Of a DNA stretch of 64,000 nt, positions 36,693-46,158 are shown one piece after another (the first letter of the stretch is position 1; every line of letters starts with the position of its first letter). Under the pieces are notes generated by a model. It worked only from the letters and a program-made list of their open reading frames with translations. It was not told the DNA's origin and searched no databases. The position numbers and the translations under genes are program-made. The stretch is from Rhodothermales bacterium. GTDB taxonomy: Bacteria; Bacteroidota; Rhodothermia; Rhodothermales; UBA10348. The DNA lies in contig JAEPNP010000004.1 in NCBI GenBank assembly GCA_017643395.1, forward strand, positions 233,745 to 297,744. The letters are read 5' to 3'.

Positions 36693-37691
36693 TTAGCCGA
36701 TCGTGGAGTGATCCCCCACATTTGCCGAGCCGGAGAAGCCCCGGACCTCGGCGTTCTGGCCGACCAGGCTATCGTCCAGGCGGGCGTGTTCCACAACCGC
36801 ATTGGCAAACAGGATGGAGTTCGTCACCACCGAATCCCGAACCACGGCACCGGCCTCCACGGACACGTTCGGCCCCACCACGGAGTTTTCGACACGGGCC
36901 CCCTCCGCGAGGAACACCGGCTCGATTACGGTGGAATTCAGCGCCTCGCCACCGCCCGGCTTCTCTTTCTCGTAGTCGAGCACGAACCGGGTGGTGTCCT
37001 TCAGAGCCGGGATGGTTCCGCAGTCCAGCCACTCGGTAACGTTGGCCGTGCGAAACAGGTCACCCTGCTTGAGCATCCAGTCAAAGGCGTCAGTCAGGTA
37101 GTACTCGCCGCCTTTGCCGTGAATCTTGTTCTCGAACAGGTAATCGATGCCCTGCTTCATGCGGGCCAGGTCCTTCACGTAGTAGATGCCGATGAGGGCC
37201 TCATTGGAAATGATCGTATCGGGCTTCTCCACGAACTCGACCACCCGATCTCCCTCCCGCACGGCCACGCCAAATCTGCGGGGGTCGTCGACATGCTTGA
37301 CCCACGCCACGACATCGGCCTCGTCGAGACTCACTCCGGGCTCCATGTAGAACAGCGTGTCTGCGAACACGACGATCCCTTCTCCTTCAAGCGCGTCACC
37401 GGCCACTCCGACGGCATGCGCCGTGCCCAGCGGCGGATCCTGCACGGCGAACGAGGCAGTCATGCCGTGTCGTTCGCAGATTCCGGTGAGGGTGTCTCGG
37501 ACCGCATCGCCAAAATCAGGGCCGAGAATGAACACTCCGGAGTCGAGCGGACGCGGCAACACGGCATTGAACGTATCGACAATGCGCTCCACCATGCTGG
37601 TGCCCCGAACGTTGAGCAGGGGCTTCGGCGTGACGTGGGAGTGAGGCCGCACGCGCGTACCGCGACCGGCCATGGGAATAATGAGCTTCAT
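36693..37691 (-). CDS. sugar-phosphate nucleotidyltransferase with hexapeptide-repeat tail
   Basis: 332 residues. The N-terminal nucleotidyltransferase motif LIIPMAGRGTRVRPHSHVTPKPLLNV is intact. The middle has FVEKPDTI and GEYYLTDAFDWML, and the C terminus (NSVVGPNVSVEAGAVVRDSVV) is a left-handed beta-helix. Such enzymes make nucleotide-activated sugars such as dTDP- or UDP-glucose from sugar 1-phosphate; the tail is non-catalytic or adds acyltransferase-like oligomerisation. It is divergent from the LOG gene, with about 104 bp between starts, and heads the long minus-strand run ending at trkH. Confidence 0.88.
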   Translation of the reverse strand: MKLIIPMAGRGTRVRPHSHVTPKPLLNVRGTSMVERIVDTFNAVLPRPLDSGVFILGPDFGDAVRDTLTGICERHGMTASFAVQDPPLGTAHAVGVAGDALEGEGIVVFADTLFYMEPGVSLDEADVVAWVKHVDDPRRFGVAVREGDRVVEFVEKPDTIISNEALIGIYYVKDLARMKQGIDYLFENKIHGKGGEYYLTDAFDWMLKQGDLFRTANVTEWLDCGTIPALKDTTRFVLDYEKEKPGGGEALNSTVIEPVFLAEGARVENSVVGPNVSVEAGAVVRDSVVTNSILFANAVVEHARLDDSLVGQNAEVRGFSGSANVGDHSTIG

Positions 37692-37795
37692 GCGTCAGAA
37701 CTACTGCTGAGGCGGCAAAATAGATCGGGGCCTTGCGACACGTGGGAACTTTGGGTCAAACCTCCTATCGTGTCGGCCAACCCGATCGATTGTCC

Positions 37796-38515
37796 ATGGA
37801 CCCCCGCAAACGCTCCCAATTTCTACGGTCGATGAGCCCGACCGAAATCGACACCTGGCACGAGACCCGGATTCGGGACCTCTGGCGGGTCTTCCGGATC
37901 ATGGGCGAGTTTGTGGACGGGTTTGAGAAGCTGTCGGAGGTCGGGCCGTGCGTATCCATCTTCGGCTCTGCCCGCACCAAGCCCGACCATCCGGAATATC
38001 AGCAGGCCGTTGACCTGGCCAAGGAACTGGTCCGCCGCGGTTTCGGAGTCATCACGGGCGGCGGTCCCGGCATCATGGAGGCCGGCAACAAGGGCGCGAA
38101 CGAGGCCGGAGGCGTGTCGGTGGGCCTCAACATCGTGATCCCCCATGAGCAGTCGGGCAACATCTACGTTGACTCCGACAAGAGCATCGATTTCGACTTC
38201 TTCTTCGTGCGCAAGGTGATGTTCGTCAAGTATGCGATGGGCTTCATCGTGATGCCGGGCGGTTTCGGGACGCTCGACGAACTTTTCGAAGCGCTCACCC
38301 TGATCCAGACGCAGAAGTCGACGCGATTCCCGGTGGTACTGGTCGGCAGCTCATACTGGGGCGGCCTGGTGGACTGGCTGCACGAGACCATGCTGGCCGA
38401 CGGGAAGATCTCCCCGGGCGACCCGGATCTGTTCCACGTGACGGACAGTGTGTCCGAAGCAGTGGACATTGTGGAGCGGTTTTACCGCGAACATTCCATG
38501 GTTCCGAATTTCTGA
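37796..38515 (+). CDS. LOG-family protein (cytokinin-type phosphoribohydrolase fold)
   Basis: 239 residues. Two family motifs are clear: GGGPGIMEAGNKGA (near residue 85) and MPGGFGTLDELFE (near 155), where PGGxGTxxE defines the LOG active site that releases a purine base from its ribose 5'-monophosphate. An N-terminal extension of about 40 residues (SPTEIDTWHETRIRDLWRVF) precedes the Rossmann core, as in long LOG members. The start at 37796 gives this extension; an upstream in-frame ATG lies in the divergent promoter region. In bacteria the true substrate is usually AMP or unknown. Confidence 0.88.
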   Translation: MDPRKRSQFLRSMSPTEIDTWHETRIRDLWRVFRIMGEFVDGFEKLSEVGPCVSIFGSARTKPDHPEYQQAVDLAKELVRRGFGVITGGGPGIMEAGNKGANEAGGVSVGLNIVIPHEQSGNIYVDSDKSIDFDFFFVRKVMFVKYAMGFIVMPGGFGTLDELFEALTLIQTQKSTRFPVVLVGSSYWGGLVDWLHETMLADGKISPGDPDLFHVTDSVSEAVDIVERFYREHSMVPNF

Positions 38516-38738
38516 CCACCGAAATGGGAAACCGGCGCACTCCTTGCGTGTCCACCTTGTACGGGTGACCGTTCGCTTCCGGAACCACGCGTTTCGGAGT
38601 CGCGTAATGACACGCTCTGCAGCAAGTGCGCTGCATAAGTGACTGGCTTTCCTACGCATGGTTAGTCCGGCAGGTGGAACCCACCCGGTCACTGAGCCCG
38701 TCATCCCCCCGACTGCAATCAAACCAACATCTACCGTT

Positions 38739-39581
38739 ATGACCGGCACTAGCACCCTGAGGATGCTGACGCTGCTCCTGCTGGCCGTAATCCTGGCCGT
38801 TCCCGCTACCGCGCAGGACTACAAAGAGGCTTACAACGCAGGCCTCGTCGCTGCTGAGGCGAAGAACTACACCGAAGCGCTGAAGAAATTTACCGAGGCA
38901 GCTTCAGGTGCCCGGGCTGAGGGGGACTCCGATGTGGAATCCCGCGCCAACCGCATCATCGGACAGATCGAATACTCGTTTGGTGTTCGTCAGACCCGCG
39001 CGGAAAATTTCGACGCTGCACTGGCCCACTTCGAGAACGGCATTACGCGCCACCCCACGTACGCCAAGAACTTCCTTGGCAAAGCGCTCGCTCTGAAAAA
39101 AATGGAGCGCATTGACGATGCGATGGCCGCCTTTACCCAGGCCGTCGAAGTTGGCAACGCCAACGCGGATCGGGCGACTGCCCGCAAGGCCGAGAGTGCC
39201 GTGCGCGAGCATTTTGTCTATGTCGCATCCACAGCGCTGAGCCGGAACGCCAATGGTGCCACATCTGCCGATGCGGATGAAGCCATCGCCGCCCTGGATC
39301 AGGTTGCGCAGTACGTCGAGCCTGACGCCGACGTGCTCTATTACCGAGCCGTCGCTCTGCACGCCAAAGGCCAGACGGCCGATGCCGTGGCAGCCGCGGA
39401 CCAGGCGCTGGAACTGCACCGCGGTTCTCGCACCGACAAGGCCAAGATCTATTTCGTGAAAGGTGAGGCGCTGATGCGTGCCGGCGACGCCGACGGCGCT
39501 CGCGCCGCCTTCCAGAGCGCCGCCGTGGGCAGCTACCGCGCTTCGGCCGAGCACTTCCTTGAAGTTCTCGGGACCAACTAA
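38739..39581 (+). CDS. exported tetratricopeptide-repeat protein
   Basis: 280 residues with a signal peptide (MLTLLLLAVILAVPATAQ). Four to five TPR-like helix pairs follow, for example AYNAGLVAAEAKNYTEALKKF (near residue 30), ALAHFENGITRHPTYAKNFLGKAL, and YYRAVALHAKGQTADAVAAADQAL near the C terminus. Such periplasmic TPR proteins are protein-interaction scaffolds; no catalytic motif is seen. The start may be 38739 or the ATG at 38763. It is followed by a strong terminator. The 223-bp gap before it carries no recognisable gene. Confidence 0.75.
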   Translation: MTGTSTLRMLTLLLLAVILAVPATAQDYKEAYNAGLVAAEAKNYTEALKKFTEAASGARAEGDSDVESRANRIIGQIEYSFGVRQTRAENFDAALAHFENGITRHPTYAKNFLGKALALKKMERIDDAMAAFTQAVEVGNANADRATARKAESAVREHFVYVASTALSRNANGATSADADEAIAALDQVAQYVEPDADVLYYRAVALHAKGQTADAVAAADQALELHRGSRTDKAKIYFVKGEALMRAGDADGARAAFQSAAVGSYRASAEHFLEVLGTN

Positions 39582-39608
39582 GCGCGACGCGTTCATCGCG
39601 TAGATTTG

Positions 39609-39643
39609 AGGCCCGCACCCGTTTGGGGTGCGGGCCTTTTTTT
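39609..39643 (+). terminator. intrinsic terminator after TPR gene
   Basis: AGGCCCGCACCC (39609-39620) pairs perfectly with 39626-39637 around GTTTG, and a run of seven T follows (39637-39643). It lies 28 bp past the TPR stop codon and only about 20 bp before the acyltransferase start. Confidence 0.95.
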
Positions 39644-39663
39644 GTCCCTCAGGTTTCTACACC

Positions 39664-40467
39664 ATGCGTCACATAGATCCCAGCGCATCGCTCGCAGACG
39701 GAGTTTCCACAGGAATCGGCACCATCGTCTCGTCGGGTGTGCGCATCGGCCAGGGCACCCGGATCGGCCACCTGTGCGTTATTCATGACGGAGTAAGCAT
39801 CGGCGAGGGTTGTGAGATCGGCGATCAGGTGGTTCTCCACCCCGGCACCACCATTGGAGATGCCGTCCGGATCGACGAACACAGCAGTGTCGGCAAACAG
39901 CCCATGCGGGCGCCGAACTCCGCCGTCACGAAGGATCGTCAACTCGCGCCCGCACAGATCGGCGACCGCTGCCTGATTGGGGCAAACGTGGTGGTATATG
40001 CCGGCTGTGTGCTGGGCGAAAAGGTGCTGGTCGCCGACCTGGCCACGGTACGCGAGGATGTCACGGTGGGCAGCTTTACCATTGTCGGCCGCGGCGTGGC
40101 CATCGAGAACCACTGCGCCATCGGCAACTATGTCAAGCTCGAGACCAACGTCTACATCACGGCCTATTCCACGGTGGAGGATCGTGTGTTCGTAGCGCCC
40201 GGCACGCTGACCTCGAATGACAATTACATGGGCCGCACCGAGGAGCGCTTCAGGCACTTCAAGGGGGTGCACATCAAGCGTGGTGGCCGACTTGGTGTTG
40301 GCAGCGTGATTCTGCCGGGCAAGACCATCGAAAAGGATGCGGTGGTCGCTGCCGGAGCGCTTCTGACACGCGATGCCGAACAGGCTCAGATGTACGCCGG
40401 CCTGCCAGCTCGCCGCTTCCGAGCCGTACCCGACGACCAGCTGCTCGACAACCAGGGCTGGGACTGA
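39664..40467 (+). CDS. left-handed beta-helix acyltransferase (WbpD/LpxD-like)
   Basis: 267 residues made almost wholly of hexapeptide repeats (IGxxV-type) with loops, for example VRIGQGTRIGHLCVIHDGVS and VKLETNVYITAYSTVEDRVF. A C-terminal helical tail (AGLPARRFRAVPDDQL) follows the HIKRGGRLGVGSVILPG segment seen in sugar N- and O-acetyltransferases. Length is greater than WbpD (about 190 aa). With the aminotransferase and dehydrogenase genes next to it, the inferred role is N-acetylation of an amino-sugar nucleotide. Start ATG at 39664, right after the terminator. Confidence 0.82.
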   Translation: MRHIDPSASLADGVSTGIGTIVSSGVRIGQGTRIGHLCVIHDGVSIGEGCEIGDQVVLHPGTTIGDAVRIDEHSSVGKQPMRAPNSAVTKDRQLAPAQIGDRCLIGANVVVYAGCVLGEKVLVADLATVREDVTVGSFTIVGRGVAIENHCAIGNYVKLETNVYITAYSTVEDRVFVAPGTLTSNDNYMGRTEERFRHFKGVHIKRGGRLGVGSVILPGKTIEKDAVVAAGALLTRDAEQAQMYAGLPARRFRAVPDDQLLDNQGWD

Positions 40468-40521
40468 ACACCCCCCGCCGCCCCGCGTTCGCCCCCCACC
40501 AATCATTCGGGAGCACACACT

Positions 40522-41670
40522 TTGAAGACTGACGCGACCTCCGTGCCGGCCAACCTCACGATGGTTGACCTTGCCAGCCAGTATGCCCACATCCGCGACG
40601 AAGTCAACGCGGAGATCCAGGCCGTACTGGACAATACCGCTTTCATTCGCGGCCCGGTCGTCGGCGAGTTCGAATGCAAACTCGCGGGCTACCTGGGAAT
40701 CCCCTACGTGCACGGCGTGGCCAACGGCACAGACGCTCTCCAGGTGGCCATGATGGCGCTGGACATCGGTCCGGGCGATGAGGTCATCACCACGGCCTTC
40801 ACGTTCATCGCGACGGCCGAGGCGGCAGCGTTGCTCGGCGCGGTGCCGGTGTTTGCCGATATCAACCCCGAGACGTTCAACATCGACGCGGCATCCATCG
40901 AGTCGCTGATTACCGAGCGCACCAAAGCCATCGTTCCGGTGCACCTCTTCGGCCAGCCGGCTGACATGGATGCCATCATGGACGTAGCCAACCGGCATGG
41001 CATCCCCGTGATTGAGGACAATGCCCAGGCCATCGGCGCGCACTATAAGGGCACGCGAGTCGGAGCCCTCGGTGCCTGCGGCACCACCAGCTTCTTTCCT
41101 TCCAAGAATCTCGGCTGCTACGGCGACGGCGGTGCGGTGACCACGGCGGACGAAGCGCTCTATCAGCGCATGAAGCTCATCGCCAATCACGGCTCCGCAA
41201 AGAAATACCACAACGAAGTGGTCGGTATCAACTCGCGCTTGGACGCCATGCAGGCCGCCGTGCTGAAGGTGAAGCTCAAGCACCTCGACGCCTACAGCGC
41301 TGCCCGAGTGGCCGCCGCGGACCGGTACGATGCGCTCCTTGCCGACAATCCGGCCGTGGTGACGCCCTTCCGTGCGGAAGACCGGGACCACGTCTTTCAC
41401 CAGTACACGCTACGCGTTCGGGGAGGGCGCCGTGACGCGCTGGCCGTGCATCTGAAGGAGCGGGGTGTACCGCACGCGACCTACTACCCCATCCCGCTCC
41501 AACGTCTGGAGGTGTTTGCCGGAGGGGGCTGCCGCACGGGCGATATGACGCATACGAACCAGGCCGCGGCAGAGGTGATCAGTCTTCCGATGCACACTGA
41601 ACTCACCGAAGAGCAGCAGGCCTACGTCGCCGCCGCCGTGAACGACTTCCTGCTCGAGGTGCACGCCTGA
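40522..41670 (+). CDS. DegT/DnrJ/EryC1-type sugar aminotransferase
   Basis: 382 residues, PLP-dependent. GTDALQVAMMALDIGPGDEV is the cofactor-phosphate region, and SFFPSKNLGCYGDGGAV holds the PLP lysine (near residue 195). NSRLDAMQAAVLKVKL and the C-terminal domain are typical. It converts a keto-sugar nucleotide to an amino sugar using glutamate. A TTG start at 40522 is preferred because GGGAG lies 9 nt upstream; an in-frame ATG at 40561 is possible. The stop overlaps the dehydrogenase ATG (TGATG). It resembles the WbpE step of diacetamido-sugar synthesis; the exact substrate is inferred. Confidence 0.9.
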   Translation: MKTDATSVPANLTMVDLASQYAHIRDEVNAEIQAVLDNTAFIRGPVVGEFECKLAGYLGIPYVHGVANGTDALQVAMMALDIGPGDEVITTAFTFIATAEAAALLGAVPVFADINPETFNIDAASIESLITERTKAIVPVHLFGQPADMDAIMDVANRHGIPVIEDNAQAIGAHYKGTRVGALGACGTTSFFPSKNLGCYGDGGAVTTADEALYQRMKLIANHGSAKKYHNEVVGINSRLDAMQAAVLKVKLKHLDAYSAARVAAADRYDALLADNPAVVTPFRAEDRDHVFHQYTLRVRGGRRDALAVHLKERGVPHATYYPIPLQRLEVFAGGGCRTGDMTHTNQAAAEVISLPMHTELTEEQQAYVAAAVNDFLLEVHA

Positions 41671-42686
41671 TGCAGCGGGTCGGCCTTGCGCAGGTAGGCA
41701 TCGGGTACTGGGGCAAAAACCTGCTCCGCAACTTCGCGGCTATTCCGGGGGTGGACCTCGTGATGGCCTGTGACCAGCGGCAGGACGTGCTGGACCGGGT
41801 GGCGGACTCCCATCCGGGCACGCAGACCACGTCGATCTACGATGACCTGCTTTCCAGCGACGATGTCGATGCGGTGGTTATCGCCACCGAGACCCCGCAG
41901 CACGCCCCCCTGGCCAAGCTGGCGCTGGCAGCGGGCAAGCACGTGTTCGTGGAGAAGCCGATGGCGCAGACCACGGACAATGCCCGCGAACTCGTGCGCC
42001 TGTCCGAGGAAAAGGATCTACGCCTGATGGTCGGGCACCTCCTCCTCTACCACCCCGCGTTCCGATACGTGGAGGACCTGGCGCAGTCGGGCGAACTCGG
42101 AGACGTTTACTACCTGTATTCCCAGCGGGTGAACCTGGGCATCATCCGGCAGAACGAAAACGCGTTCGAAAGCCTGGCCCCGCATGACCTGTCGGTGGCG
42201 CTGCAGCTCATGGACGCGAAGCCGGTCGGCGTCTCCGCCAGCGGCCAGGCCTATCTGCAGCCGGGCGTTCAGGACGTCGTGTTTGCCACGGTGCACTTCG
42301 AGGGAGGCAAGATGGCCCACCTGCACACCTCCTGGCTCGACCCGCACAAGACGCGCAAGGTCACAGTGGTGGGCAGCCGCAAGATGGCCGTCATCGACGA
42401 CGTGGCGACCTCCGAGAAGGTGCGCCTGTACGACAAGGGCGTGGACATCGCCGAAGCCGGCTACGCCGATTACACGCAGGCGATGACCCTGCGAAGCGGC
42501 GACATCCACATCCCCAAGATCACCATGGCCGAGCCACTGCGGCTGGAGTGCGAGCACTTCATCGACTGCGTGCGCACCGGCGAGACGCCACGCTCGGACG
42601 GACGAAACGGACTCGCTGTCGTGGAGATGATGGATGCTGCCGCGCGTTCCCTGGCGGCAGGCGGTGTGCGGGCAGACTTGCCCTGA
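41670..42686 (+). CDS. Gfo/Idh/MocA-family sugar oxidoreductase (WbpB-like)
   Basis: 338 residues. The NAD(P) motif VGIGYWGKNLLRNFA opens the Rossmann domain, and the catalytic-lysine region is FVEKPMAQTTDNA (near residue 95). The C-terminal alpha/beta domain includes LAPHDLSVALQLM. In WbpB-type pathways the enzyme oxidises UDP-GlcNAcA at C3 before transamination by WbpE and acetylation by WbpD. The three genes here (acyltransferase, aminotransferase, dehydrogenase) form that set in one operon, pointing to a surface polysaccharide amino sugar. Convergent with pilB. Confidence 0.88.
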   Translation: MQRVGLAQVGIGYWGKNLLRNFAAIPGVDLVMACDQRQDVLDRVADSHPGTQTTSIYDDLLSSDDVDAVVIATETPQHAPLAKLALAAGKHVFVEKPMAQTTDNARELVRLSEEKDLRLMVGHLLLYHPAFRYVEDLAQSGELGDVYYLYSQRVNLGIIRQNENAFESLAPHDLSVALQLMDAKPVGVSASGQAYLQPGVQDVVFATVHFEGGKMAHLHTSWLDPHKTRKVTVVGSRKMAVIDDVATSEKVRLYDKGVDIAEAGYADYTQAMTLRSGDIHIPKITMAEPLRLECEHFIDCVRTGETPRSDGRNGLAVVEMMDAAARSLAAGGVRADLP

Positions 42687-42728
42687 CCACGCTCAGCGGC
42701 GCGCGGCCGCCTCAGGGCCCATCGCCCG

Positions 42729-45700
42729 TTACTCGGAGGCCGTGACCCGCATCATTTCCTCGATACTGGTCTCGCCGTCCTTGACGAGTTGCCGCGCACA
42801 ATCCTGCAGCGACAGCATGCCTTCCTTCTGGGCCTGCTTCATGATGGCCTCCTCGTCGATGTCTTCGCCCGACTCGGCCACCAGGTGGCGGATTTCCTGG
42901 GAGAAGTACAGGGTCTCCGAGATCGCGCGGCGGCCCTTGTAGCCCGCCCCGCTGCACTTGGGACATGCCTTCTCCCGTGCCGGCTCCATGATTTCGAGGT
43001 TCTCGATCTCGTCATCGGTGAAGCCGAGCCGCTTCATCATGACACTGTCCTTCTTCGCGGCAGGCCGCTTGCAGACCGGGCACAACTTGCGGATCAGACG
43101 CTGGGCTACGACCAGATTGATGGCGTATGCCAGCAGGAAAGGCTCGACTCCCATTTTGTACAGTCGGGAGACGGCACTCGGCGCATCGTTGGTGTGCAGT
43201 GTCGAGAACGTGAGGTGACCTGTGTTGGCGAGCTTGATGGCGAGATCGGCGGTCGCCTTGTCGCGCATCTCACCGACCATCACGATATCGGGATCGTGGC
43301 GCAGGACGGCGCGAATGGCGTCCTCCAGCCCCAGCTTGTGCGAGAGTTTGATCTGCCGGACCCCGTTGATGATGTACTCCACCGGGTCCTCAATCGTGAG
43401 CACGTTAACCTCGGGGGAAATCACCTGGTGCAGCGCGGCCACGAGGGTGGTGGACTTACCCGAACCGGTCGGACCGGTCAGAATCACCATGCCGTGCGGC
43501 TGGCTGATGGCGTGGTTCACGCTCTCCAGAGCGCTGGGCAACATGCCGAGCTTGGAGAGGTCGGTCAACACCTTCCTGTCGTCCAGCACACGAATGACCA
43601 CACTCTCTGCCCGAATCTCCTGGTTAGCGGAGGCGATGGGCAGCACGCTGACACGGAAGCGGATCAGCACATCGTCAATCCGGCGCTGAATGAACCCGTC
43701 CTGGGCCATTTCACGCTCAAACCGGTCGACGTTGGTTGAGTTGTCCTTCACCACGGCCAGGAAGGCCTCGGCGGCCACCTTCTCGTCCACATGCCACCGT
43801 CGCAGACGACCGTCTACGCGGAAATGGATTTCGATGTGGCGCTTGGGATTCGGGAAGACATGGATGTCCGAGGCTCCCTGTCGGACCGCTTCGATAAGCG
43901 AGGCCTCGAACAGGTTGATGAGTACGGACCGGCTCATCTCCGCCTCGAGGGCGGTTTCGTCTACCAGCTCGGACTCGTCAGCTTCAAAGTCGGCTCCAAA
44001 ATCAAACGCCGGCTCGTCGCTCGCCGTCATGCGGTCGAGATACTCGTTCCGCTTCGGGAAAATCTCTGTGATCACCCGGGTGAGCTCGGCTTCCGAAGCG
44101 TAGCGCAGCTCGAAGCGACCGACCTTCAGCTGAGCGAGCAGGCGATGCACGTCCGAGCGCGCCGGGTCGTGCGTGACGAACATCAGACGAGCTCCGCCCG
44201 TCTCGGCATCAATCGCGTACTCGAACGGAAGAAGATTGAGGCGCAGGAGATCCTCCCGGCGCTCCTCAGCAATCGTCTCCATGATGAGCATCACGAACTC
44301 GTGGTCCGGACGCCCTTCCCCGAGTTCCACGCGGGGGAACGCGTACACCTTCGCCGCCATGGAGAAGACGCGTTCTCTGTCTACTCCCGGCACGGCGGCC
44401 AGAATGCGCCAGATGGCTTCCTTGCCGCCCTCCTGACCGTATTTGGTCAGGGCCTTTTCCACCTGTTCGATGGAGATGCTGCCCTCCTTGAAAAGGGCTG
44501 CCACCACGCGATCCTTTTTGGCGCGGCGATCCAGGAGCGAAATGTCCTGCTCTACGCCCGGTTTCTCCACCGGAACCACGGGTTCGGCAGGCGGCGCGGC
44601 AACGGGCTCCGCCGGGGCAGCCTGCTCGCCCTGGGTGTCTCCTTTCTTGGGCCAGGGTCGATTCCGCGCGCGCTCTTCGGCGCTTGCAGAAGCCGCGGGA
44701 CCGCGGTCAGACCTGGGCGATCCGTCGTCTGGCGCCTCCTGAACCTCGGGCTCACGATGTGTGCGCGGAAGCCGATCAGGGTGTACCTCGTCCAGGTACG
44801 CATCGATCGCCGTGGTCGGCATATACCGCAACTCGGTTTCCACCGGAAGCGCGGCCGCGGCCGCGGCTACCCGGCGGGAAACCGGGTCGTCGGTGGCAAG
44901 AATGAGGCGATAATCGAGCGTCTCCGGGTTCAGGCCGATCTCTACAGGTATGGCGCCGGCGTCCAGAACAGCATCCAGTGCTTCCGGAGTGACGGTTTCC
45001 CGCATGTTCTCGACGAGGTTCTTGACCGGCAGGTCTTCCCTGTCCTCGTACGCTTCATATCCGGACTGCCGGGCGACCTCGGCCAGGAGCACGCCACGGT
45101 CCACTTCTTCCACCTCCAGCATCGCCCGCCAGAGCGGTTCGCCGGGGCGGCGGTGCCGCGACGCGTCGTAAACCTGTGCCACCCGGATCACGCCCGCGTG
45201 CATCAGCGCCAGCACGATCTCGTCGCTGACGACGCCCGAGGTGGCGGCGTCCGGCTGCGAGGGTGCATCCGGCACCGGTCCTTCCTGCGGGGTTGCATCA
45301 GGCTCTTCCTCATGGAAGTTGCGCAGGATGTCTCCCGCGAGTTCCATGCTGTCCTTCACGAGCGTGCGCTCGGTTTCGGTCGGCTCGTCTCTTGGACCGC
45401 CCGAATCCTCTTCCATCAGATCGTTGAGCAGGTCGGCCGCCGCCAGCATGGCGTTGTTGGGCTGCTCCACCGGCACGTCGGAGGATACTCCGGTCGGGCC
45501 AGGAGCCGGCTCACCTGCGGCGCTGCCCTGCTCCAGGGCCTGCAGGGTGGCCAGGAAGGCGTTCTCGTCAAAACTCTCGGGGTCGAATTCAGCATCGGCC
45601 GCCGCATAGAAATCGTCGGCCCCGGGTAGTTCTTCTACGGACTCATCCTGGAAAGCGGCGGCGGCATTCGCGTCGAAGTCGTGACTCGTGCCGTACTCGT

Positions 45701-46115
45701 CCTCATCCTCCGCCGCGTTGGATGCCCCGATTGGCTCCTGACTGTGCGCGTCAGAATCGGCCGAGCCTTGAGCTGTGTTGCCGTGTGCCGTCTCTGCGGC
45801 GCGCGAATCGCCGGTGTAGGCATCGACCAAGGCCTTCAGGGCCTCCTCGTCCTCTGCCTCGGCCCACTCCTGGAGCTCGGCCGCAATCTCGGGGGCCTCC
45901 GTTAGCTGGTCCTCCAGCTCGTCCAGGCTGAGTTCGTCAATCTCCTCCGCCAGCGCGTCCCAGAGGTCGGTCAGATCCTCGCCGGTCAGCGGTGCATTCT
46001 CCGACTCGTCCACCACCACCTGCGGTTCTTCCCTCGCATCAACGGAAACAGCATCCGGAGATTTCTCCGGATGCCTGTCGCGTTTCCTTTTGAAGTCGAA
46101 GAGTCCTAGTCGCAT
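42729..46115 (-). CDS. pilB: type IV pilus/type II secretion assembly ATPase (PilB/GspE), extended
   Basis: 1128 residues, about twice the usual length. Residues 1-290 are acidic, low-complexity and Glu/Asp-rich. Two MshEN-like N domains follow (about 290-430 and 525-680), separated by a Pro/Ala-rich linker. The ATPase core has Walker A TGPTGSGKSTT (near 880), Asp box LTIEDPVEYI, Walker B VMVGEMRDKAT and the His box TGHLTFSTLHTND. A zinc motif CPVC...CPKC is near 1030-1060. It powers pilin polymerisation at the inner membrane. Its start lies 43 bp downstream of the pilC stop. Confidence 0.93.
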   Translation of the reverse strand: MRLGLFDFKRKRDRHPEKSPDAVSVDAREEPQVVVDESENAPLTGEDLTDLWDALAEEIDELSLDELEDQLTEAPEIAAELQEWAEAEDEEALKALVDAYTGDSRAAETAHGNTAQGSADSDAHSQEPIGASNAAEDEDEYGTSHDFDANAAAAFQDESVEELPGADDFYAAADAEFDPESFDENAFLATLQALEQGSAAGEPAPGPTGVSSDVPVEQPNNAMLAAADLLNDLMEEDSGGPRDEPTETERTLVKDSMELAGDILRNFHEEEPDATPQEGPVPDAPSQPDAATSGVVSDEIVLALMHAGVIRVAQVYDASRHRRPGEPLWRAMLEVEEVDRGVLLAEVARQSGYEAYEDREDLPVKNLVENMRETVTPEALDAVLDAGAIPVEIGLNPETLDYRLILATDDPVSRRVAAAAAALPVETELRYMPTTAIDAYLDEVHPDRLPRTHREPEVQEAPDDGSPRSDRGPAASASAEERARNRPWPKKGDTQGEQAAPAEPVAAPPAEPVVPVEKPGVEQDISLLDRRAKKDRVVAALFKEGSISIEQVEKALTKYGQEGGKEAIWRILAAVPGVDRERVFSMAAKVYAFPRVELGEGRPDHEFVMLIMETIAEERREDLLRLNLLPFEYAIDAETGGARLMFVTHDPARSDVHRLLAQLKVGRFELRYASEAELTRVITEIFPKRNEYLDRMTASDEPAFDFGADFEADESELVDETALEAEMSRSVLINLFEASLIEAVRQGASDIHVFPNPKRHIEIHFRVDGRLRRWHVDEKVAAEAFLAVVKDNSTNVDRFEREMAQDGFIQRRIDDVLIRFRVSVLPIASANQEIRAESVVIRVLDDRKVLTDLSKLGMLPSALESVNHAISQPHGMVILTGPTGSGKSTTLVAALHQVISPEVNVLTIEDPVEYIINGVRQIKLSHKLGLEDAIRAVLRHDPDIVMVGEMRDKATADLAIKLANTGHLTFSTLHTNDAPSAVSRLYKMGVEPFLLAYAINLVVAQRLIRKLCPVCKRPAAKKDSVMMKRLGFTDDEIENLEIMEPAREKACPKCSGAGYKGRRAISETLYFSQEIRHLVAESGEDIDEEAIMKQAQKEGMLSLQDCARQLVKDGETSIEEMMRVTASE

Positions 46116-46158
46116 TCCTGGCGGTGGTGATGCGGAGGCGCTTGGGGTGTGATTTCGT

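Noticed and set aside
39649-41400. 583-codon open frame on the minus strand
   Set aside because: It lies antisense to the acyltransferase and aminotransferase, crosses their intergenic gap and has shadow-type composition rich in His/Gly/Val/Asp with no family match.
43791-45629. 612-codon open frame on the plus strand
   Set aside because: Antisense shadow of pilB, whose domains and motifs are unmistakable.
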